From assembly GCA_025361385.1 (NCBI GenBank), contig JANYAJ010000100.1:1-5059 (forward strand): DNA of 5,059 bases, written 5' to 3'. Shown one piece after another: positions 1 through 5,059 of the stretch. The first letter of the stretch is position 1; each line of letters starts with the position of its first letter. The notes beneath the pieces are model-generated. The model did no database searches. It saw nothing but the letters and a program-made list of their open reading frames with translations, and had not been told where the DNA came from. Made by a program: the position numbers and the translations under genes. Source of the stretch: Nitrospira sp. Lineage in GTDB: Bacteria; Nitrospirota; Nitrospiria; Nitrospirales; Nitrospiraceae.

Positions 1-3000
1 TGAACTGGAGGCGGTCTGTCTCGTAAGACATCGTGCCGATGTCTGCTCCATGCACGGCCATGAGATGACACATCCATGGAGAATGTTCGTCGACGGAGCG
101 GGGCCTTCGCGTACAGAGAATCGCTTGCTGTTCGCGAACGATCTCGGTCTGCACAAAGAGATTGCTGAACGCCGGATGCAGCGCGTCTGCCGCAGGTGAG
201 GCGAGCACGACTTCTGCGTAACTCGTGATCTCGATCGTTCGGCGGGCCCTTGAACCGTTGGTGATGCGGGTTCGACGTAATTCGATGTCATCTTCCGGAG
301 ACACTACGATTTCGGTATACGTCTCGACATCGTGGTCCCGCCGGCGAAACTCAGCCCGTCCCTCGGAAAAGATGACTTCGTAGGACTTCGGTGGCGTGAC
401 GGTCGGCTGATAGGCCGTGGACCATACCTCCCCGCTCGTCACGTCGCGGAGGTAACAGAACGTCCCCCAGTTGTCGCAGGTACTATCTTCTCGCCAGCGT
501 GTCACGGCGAGGTCCCTCCAACGACTATAGCCGCCACCCGCACTCGTGATCATCACGTGATATCGGCCGTTCGATAATAAGTGGACTTCCGGAATCGGCG
601 TCTGTGGACTGCTGAATCGGCGCACCGGCGTCTCCCATCCACTGGCAGCCGTTTGGACATCGGACAGCTCGACAGTCGGCGCATACAATGCCGTGGCCTT
701 TGGAGTCCGCTCTTGCAGCAGCAGCGTGGTCGCCTGGAACAACGGATTCGACTCGAATCGCTTCTGCATCGGACGGTCCAGAAGCAGGTAGGCCAAGGAC
801 AGCAAGCTCATGCCTTCGTGATGGGCCATGTACGATCGAACCACGACACTCGATTGCCCGCGCGGGAGCCGGGACGGCGTATAGTCGATCGCTTCATACA
901 TCCCGAATGGTCCTTCAACTCCTTCAGCCGCGAGCCGCTGCAAATTCAGGCATGCCTCCTCGGGCGCCACCATCAGCGCGAGCGCCGAGGCATAGGGTGC
1001 AATGACGACATCGTCGGCCAGCCCGCGTTTGAGTCCTAGCCCGGGCACGCCGAACGCGCGGTATTGGTAGTTGAGATGCACGTCGATCATGTTGTAGCCG
1101 GATTCCGAAATGCCCCACGGGACGCCGCGCTGCCGGCCATACTCGATCTGTCGCTCCACCGCCGCCTTGCAGGTTTGGTCGAGCAGGGTGTTCTCGTAGG
1201 TCGGCATCACCAACAGCGGCATGAGGTACTCGAACATCGACCCGCTCCACGAGATCAGTACCGGCCCTCCACCGGCGGTCGTGAGGAGACGCCCGAGCGC
1301 AAACCAGCTTTCTTGCGGCAGTTGTCCCTGGGCAATCGCCACGAAACTGCACAATCTCGCTTCCGACGCCAGCAGATCGTAGTAACTCAAGTCCCGCCGG
1401 CGCTCGCCGACGTTGTAACCGATCGCGAGCAAATGACAGCCCTTGTCGAAGAGAAAATCGTATTCCACATTCGCGAAGTGACCGGCTTGACGTGCCAGTG
1501 CTTCGACCTCCGCGATTCGTTCTCTGGCGCGCTGGCTCGCCTTCGCAATGAGTACACGCAGAGGATCAACCCAGGTGGTCTCCTCAGGTGTCGTCTCCAC
1601 GCCCATTCGCTGTTCGATGGCCAGCAGGCAGGCCTCGTCCAGGCGCGCCAATTCTCGCAACGTGGGGATCTCGTCAATATCGCCACATGCACTGAGCCTG
1701 TTCTGTGAGGCCGACAGCAAGGCCCATGGAGCGAGAAACATGAGGTCCGCGAGGGCGTCGTGGCATTGCAGGGCAAGTGCGCGCGCCCACCAGGCCGCCT
1801 GGCTCTCGGGGACCGCCGTCACGTTCGAGCGTATCTCCTCGGCGGTCGTCGCCAGCCGGTCGAGGCAGAACCGCGCCGCCGTCAGCGTCGTGGGCCGGGT
1901 CTCGCAGGCAGCATCCAGATGCTGCTGAAAGCGCTCGAGTTGGACCTGAATGGCTCCCCCGAGCGTATCTTCGAGGATCCTGAGTGTGTCGCTAAGCCCG
2001 TCAAAAAATCGCGGCCCCAGAATTCTCTGATCGGGGAGGGCGAGCAGACCCGGCCGAAGTGTCAGCAGATGGCCCGCAAGATTTCCGCTGTCCACCGTCG
2101 ACACATAGGTCGACAGCAACGGTTTTAGCGATTGCGTGTCGTACCAGTTGTAAAAGTGCCCCCGATGCCGCTCCAACGTTTTCATCGTATGGAGGGCATT
2201 CGACGTGCGTTCGATGAGTTGTCCGGCCGACAGGTAGCCGAAGTCGTATGCGGACAAATTCGCGAGCAGCGCGAGTCCCATATTCGTCGGCGACGTGCGA
2301 TGCGCGACGACGGCCACGGGATGTTCTTGAAAATTGTCAGGCGGCAGCCAATGATCACCCGCTCCGACGAACTTCTCGAAGAAGGCCCAGGTCTTTCGGG
2401 CGAGCTTCCGGAGAAAGATCGTCTGGTCGGCGGTCAAATTCGCGTCGCGCAGAACAATCGGTTCGCTGATGAACCACGCGATCGCAGGGGAAGTGAACCA
2501 GAGACTCAGAATGGGCATCGCGACATCTAACGCGCCCGGCTCCGACAGCGTCAGATAGACCATCCCGGCCGTGGCAAGTACAGGTCCGATCCACATCGTC
2601 CGACAGTAGGAGACAAGGTCTGTGCGGCGATCACGATCCAGGTTGCTGGACGGACTCCATTCCAGCAGGCGTGTCTGCGTGACCGCCATTCGCCAGATCG
2701 TGCGCACAATCGCATCCACACTGACGAACGCCTCGTAGGGAAGGAACGCAATCGTCAAGACCGTCTGAAGGACGTGACGGCCGGCCGTGCGGAGCGCAGT
2801 GGCGGCATGCTGCTCCGGCAACACATCCTCCGGCTTCTGAAAGAGATCGAGAATCGCGGCGAGTATAGGAGGAATCAGGACGATGCCGATCACCGACAGG
2901 GTCCACAGCCAGAACGAGGATACGACCGTCCAGCCAAGCAGCAACAGAAGGGTCAATGCCGGCGGGACGAGACTTCGCCGGAGGTTGTCGAAGAGCTTCC

Positions 3001-5059
3001 ATCGGGACAGTCCTGAGAGCGGATTCTTCTGACGCCGCGCTCCGGGACCGGGGACGCGCGGCAGGAGCCACCCCGCTAGCTGCCAGTCCCCGCGGATCCA
3101 GCGGTGCCGCCGGCTCATATCCACGCTGTAGCAAGAGGGATTCTCCTCGTATAAGTGCACATCGCTCAACAGCCCCGCCCGCGCGTAGCATCCTTCCAGC
3201 AGATCGTGGCTGAGGATCCGGTTCTCGGGACAGCGGCCCGCGAGAGCGCGTTCGAACGCGTCCACCTCATAGATCCCCTTGCCGATGAACGAGCCTTCAC
3301 CGAACAGGTCCTGGTAGACATCGGAGACGGCGCGCGTATAGGGATCGATACCGGGCTCACTCCCGTTGAGCCGCGCATAGTGCGATCGGCTCGTGCCCGG
3401 GAGGCTCACGGCGACCCGTGGCTGCAGGATGCCATATCCTTCGCAGACCCGCTGTTTGGCGTCGTCGTATCGCGCACGATTCAGCGGATGCGCCATCGCG
3501 CCCACGAACTGTCTCGCCGCATCGCGTGGCAGTTGTGTATCCGTGTCGAGGGTGATCACGTATTGCACGTTCGACAGCACGGCCGTCTCACCGACGATCA
3601 GTGAGAAGCGATCCCGTGAGCCACCGCGAAGCAGCTGGTTCAAGTCGGCAAGCTTGCCTCGTTTCCGCTCATATCCCATCCAGATCCGTTCCCCAGGATT
3701 CCACCGGCGGGGGCGATGAAACAGAAAGAACGCACCGCGCATCACCTCTCTGTACTTTTCATTCAGCGCTTCGACCCTCTTCTGGGCCAGCCGCAACAGG
3801 GCCTCATCTTCCGGAAGTGTTTCCTCATGCGCGTCTCGAAAATCGGTCAACAGACCGAAATATAGGCATTCGTCTCGATTGGCCAGAAACCGGACTTCGA
3901 GCGCTTCGGTCAGCTCATCGATATGTTCAATGCTGCTCAGCATCGTCGGAACCACGACCAGCGTGCGCAACTCCGGGGGGATGCCGCTGGAAAGGTCCAG
4001 TCGCGGCAGCGCATGTGGTGTCACCAGCCTTGTTGTAAGCCAGTTCACCAACGCCACCGCCAATTGACTGGTACCGAGCAGGGACAGGAGGCCGACCAGC
4101 GCGAGTAACCAACCCTCCATACCCTCGATATACACCTGCGCCAGCAAGCCGCCGGTGAAGCCCCCCGTCATCAACGCGATCGTGCCCACATACAGGAGCA
4201 ACGGAAACCGGCTGCTCGCTTGCTGAAGCGCGTCGGATGTGGAGCGGCGCACCTCTGCCATTCGTTCGAGCTGTGGCACCCCCTTATCGATCAGGTAGAA
4301 CCCAACATGGGTTCCTCGGCTGTCACCGCCCTGCCCACTCGCGCTCTGCTGCGCGAGAAGGATCGCCTGGCGCGCCACTTCACTTTCGGAAAACCGGCTG
4401 CTCCTCGCCATTTTCTCGACCACATGGCGGTAACGATCGCGGGTCGCGAAATCCATCTTGCCGTAGGCGGCTGCGGGATCCTCACGCAGCGTCTGCTCGA
4501 CCACGCTCATCGTCTCAACGAACGTGCGCCAGTCCATCGCACCCAGAAACCGGAGACTGCCGATGCTGTTGCTGATGGAGACCTGATCGACGGCCTGCTG
4601 TTGGTTTTCCGATTGCACCGACTGTTCAATCGTCAGGCCGGACTCGGAGAGCTGCTGCTCGATCCAGGTGAGGGGCAATGCCAATGCGGGGCTCTGTCCC
4701 TGCAACCGGCGCGCGAACTCCGCCACAAACGCACTCGCCATTGGCGGGCTCGACCGCGCCATGTCCGCCGTCACCAGAATCAGATTTTTGGGATCATTTT
4801 CGGCGGTCTCCATCATCTGATCCGCCCAGTAGTCGGCGCGATTGCGGTCGATCCTGTGCGCGGCGATTCGCGTTGCCGCGCGCCGAAGATTCTCGATCAG
4901 CGCCAGACGAAGCATGATCGGGATGGCCCATAATTCTCCTAACGTGAGGCCGGTGATCGTCTGGTAGGCGGCAACGAAGCTGCTGAGGCTTCCCGGATCG
5001 ACTCGCCCATCGCCGTGCGAGATCGTTTCGAGCGCGATGTCATATACGCGCGGAAGTCC
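1..5059 (-). CDS. ndvB: Cyclic beta-1,2-glucan synthase, internal fragment (both ends missing)
   Basis: Multidomain inner-membrane enzyme that builds cyclic beta-1,2-glucan from UDP-glucose. The minus-strand frame whose first codon is at 5059-5057 is open for 1,686 codons, down to base 2, with no stop and no sign of a frameshift. In order it shows: GELWAIP (residues 41-47); two membrane segments (287-340); a GT84 domain (about 366-697) with DTD at 505-507, HD at 618-619 and RRHRW at 650-654; a second membrane block (698-864); a glycoamylase-like cyclization domain (about 870-1453) with HRTSPTNMG, GHFYNWYDT, SWSGSMFEYLMP and GISESGYN; and the start of a GH94-type module (1454-1686). Characterised homologues in Agrobacterium, Sinorhizobium and Brucella are about 2,800 residues, so the N-terminus (probably 100-400 residues) and about 1,000 C-terminal residues lie outside. 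No start codon or ribosome binding site can be assigned. The family assignment is very secure; the symbol follows the rhizobial name. Confidence 0.96.
2..700 (-). other. Start of GH94-type phosphorylase module (truncated by window edge)
   Basis: Residues about 1454-1686. After LLLQERTP comes a linker and then a beta-rich region resembling the N-terminal super-sandwich of GH94 phosphorylases: LLSNGRYHVMITSAGGGYSRW (N1497-G1498 at about bases 566-571), DSTCDNWGTFCYLRD, EVIFSEGRAEFRRRD, and the alternating-strand segment ELRRTRITNGSRARRTIEIT. In Brucella Cgs this C-terminal part phosphorolyses beta-1,2-linked chains and controls ring size. The catalytic (alpha/alpha)6 barrel, with its general acid and phosphate-binding residues, should follow beyond base 1, so activity cannot be judged here. 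Confidence 0.82.
701..2452 (-). other. Glycoamylase-like cyclization domain
   Basis: Residues about 870-1453, between the last membrane segment and the GH94 module, equivalent to the central domain of Brucella Cgs shown to be needed for ring closure. Family blocks in order: HRTSPTNMGLALLAN (920-934), RGHFYNWYDTQSLKPL (966-981), STVDSGNLAGHLL (987-999), DFLFDKG (1201-1207), LSYYDLLASEARL, SWSGSMFEYLMP with E1277, GVPWGISESGYN with E1319, FGVPGLGLKRGL, GMYEAIDYTPSRLP with E1389, and SYMAHHEGM with E1415. It is an (alpha/alpha)-barrel type fold by family. The domain is thought to cyclise linear beta-1,2-glucan by transglycosylation. A less conserved insert lies at residues 1003-1200. Which glutamates are catalytic cannot be fixed from sequence alone. 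Confidence 0.88.
2468..2968 (-). other. Membrane block following the GT84 domain (about five segments)
   Basis: Hydrophobic stretches at residues about 699-718 and 719-737 (a Leu/Ile/Trp-rich pair), 763-785 (with FLPYEAFVSVDAIV), 822-838 (MWIGPVLATAGMVYLTL) and 846-864. A polar, arginine-rich loop at about 786-821 includes RTIWRMAVTQTRLLEW, a block typical of this family. Together with the earlier hairpin this gives about seven candidate segments. Brucella Cgs is described with about six, so one of these, most likely 763-785, may be an interfacial helix rather than a true span. Count and borders are by eye. Confidence 0.7.
2969..3964 (-). other. GT84 glycosyltransferase domain (UDP-glucose, processive beta-1,2 linkage)
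   Basis: Residues about 366-697. The domain opens with the beta strand TLVVVPTMLSS and carries the metal/UDP-binding DTD in YVITLDTDTQLPRDA (D505 and D507, bases 3539-3547). It continues with DPYTRAVSDVYQDLFGEGSF and GKGIYEVDAFE (Y597), then LSHDLLEGCYARAGL with H618-D619 (bases 3203-3208), which is the expected place of the catalytic-base aspartate. It ends with RRHRWIRGDWQL, a (Q/R)xxRW motif at residues 650-654 (bases 3098-3112). The D, DxD, D, (Q/R)xxRW pattern is that of processive GT-A enzymes. In characterised Cgs this domain initiates and elongates the glucan on the protein itself from UDP-glucose. All visible key residues are present, so activity is likely. Confidence 0.9.
4040..4201 (-). 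other. Two membrane segments preceding the GT84 domain
   Basis: Residues 287-309 (LLLYVGTIALMTGGFTGGLLAQV) and 317-340 are hydrophobic stretches of membrane-spanning length, separated by a short loop containing YIEGMEG. A hairpin of this kind, followed directly by the glycosyltransferase domain, fits the architecture of cyclic glucan synthases, in which the GT84 domain faces the cytoplasm between membrane blocks. The exact borders are by eye. Confidence 0.75.
4211..5059 (-). other. N-terminal soluble helical region of the glucan synthase
   Basis: Residues 1-283 of the fragment. The segment begins at GLPRVYDIALE, which in this family follows a short N-terminal stretch not present here. It includes the family-typical GELWAIPIMLRLALIENLRR block (residues 41-60), which precedes the glycosyltransferase in NdvB-type proteins. 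The rest is charged, Gln/Ala-rich and predicted by eye to be mostly helical, without membrane segments. A second familiar block, THVGFYLIDKGVPQLE, lies just before the first membrane segment. No catalytic role is visible; a structural or regulatory role is inference. Confidence 0.75.

Noticed and set aside
552..561. Perfect 10-base palindrome ATCACGTGAT, a possible operator
   Set aside because: It lies inside the coding sequence, within the YHVMIT segment of the GH94 module, far from any gene start. A palindrome of this length is expected by chance in 5 kb.
709..725. Short CAG/CTG trinucleotide run
   Set aside because: Only a few units long; it encodes the LLLQ segment of the conserved LLLQERTP block and is not a repeat array.
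332..1039. Plus-strand open frames at 332-577, 581-1039 and 688-1005
   Set aside because: All are antisense to the end of the cyclization domain and the start of the GH94 module, with arginine-rich, motif-free translations.
1064..1708. Plus-strand open frame of 214 codons
   Set aside because: Antisense to the conserved cyclization domain. The minus-strand frame carries clear family motifs, whereas this translation has none.
924..1776. Two further minus-strand frames (924-1352 and 1387-1776) that might suggest a frameshifted gene
   Set aside because: The main frame continues unbroken through both places with conserved motifs (SWSGSMFEYLMP, GISESGYN, DFLFDKG), so there is no frameshift to explain.
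2631..3191. Minus-strand open frame of 186 codons in another frame
   Set aside because: Same strand but out of frame with the synthase, overlapping the end of GT84 and the second membrane block. The translation is low-complexity Arg/Ala/Ser-rich, a typical shadow.
4220..4933. Plus-strand open frame of 237 codons
   Set aside because: It lies wholly antisense to the N-terminal and first membrane regions of the glucan synthase, and its His/Arg-rich translation matches no family I know. Long antisense frames are expected opposite GC-rich coding DNA.
4929..4943. AGGAGA followed by an ATG on the minus strand, resembling a ribosome binding site and start codon
   Set aside because: The ATG is out of frame with the synthase and gives only 45 codons. 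The bases are fully explained as the codons of the conserved GELWA motif.

Overview
The whole window is the interior of one very large gene on the minus strand. Read from base 5059 down to base 2, one frame stays open for 1,686 codons without a stop, and family motifs occur in the expected order along its length. The gene encodes a cyclic beta-1,2-glucan synthase (NdvB/ChvB/Cgs family). The start codon lies beyond base 5059 and the stop codon lies before base 1, so both ends are missing. Residue numbers below count from the first complete codon at the 5059 end, not from the true N-terminus.

Layout in protein order (high to low coordinates): (1) a soluble helical N-terminal region, 5059-4211, with the family GELWAIP motif; (2) two membrane segments, about 4201-4040; (3) the GT84 glycosyltransferase domain, about 3964-2969, with a DTD metal/UDP site, a later HD acid pair and an RRHRW motif of the (Q/R)xxRW type; (4) a second membrane block of about five segments, 2968-2468; (5) the glycoamylase-like cyclization domain, about 2452-701; (6) the start of the GH94-type phosphorylase module, about 700-2, cut by the window edge. 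By family knowledge the GT84 part extends a beta-1,2-glucan from UDP-glucose on the cytoplasmic side, the middle domain closes the ring by transglycosylation, and the GH94 part trims chains by phosphorolysis and so sets ring size. Experimentally studied homologues are about 2,800 residues long, so roughly 60% of the protein is present here.

The organism is probably Gram-negative, because cyclic glucans of this type are mostly periplasmic osmoregulated glucans. Base composition looks to be in the high-50s percent G+C by eye. The sequence differs from the alphaproteobacterial (Rhizobium/Brucella) versions I can recall, and a non-rhizobial lineage such as Nitrospirota is possible, but the window alone does not settle the taxon.

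There is no intergenic DNA, and I see no promoter, terminator, RNA gene, mobile element or CRISPR array. All other open frames on both strands look like shadows of this GC-rich coding sequence. I found no previously undescribed system. The points of interest are residue-level departures within a known enzyme family.
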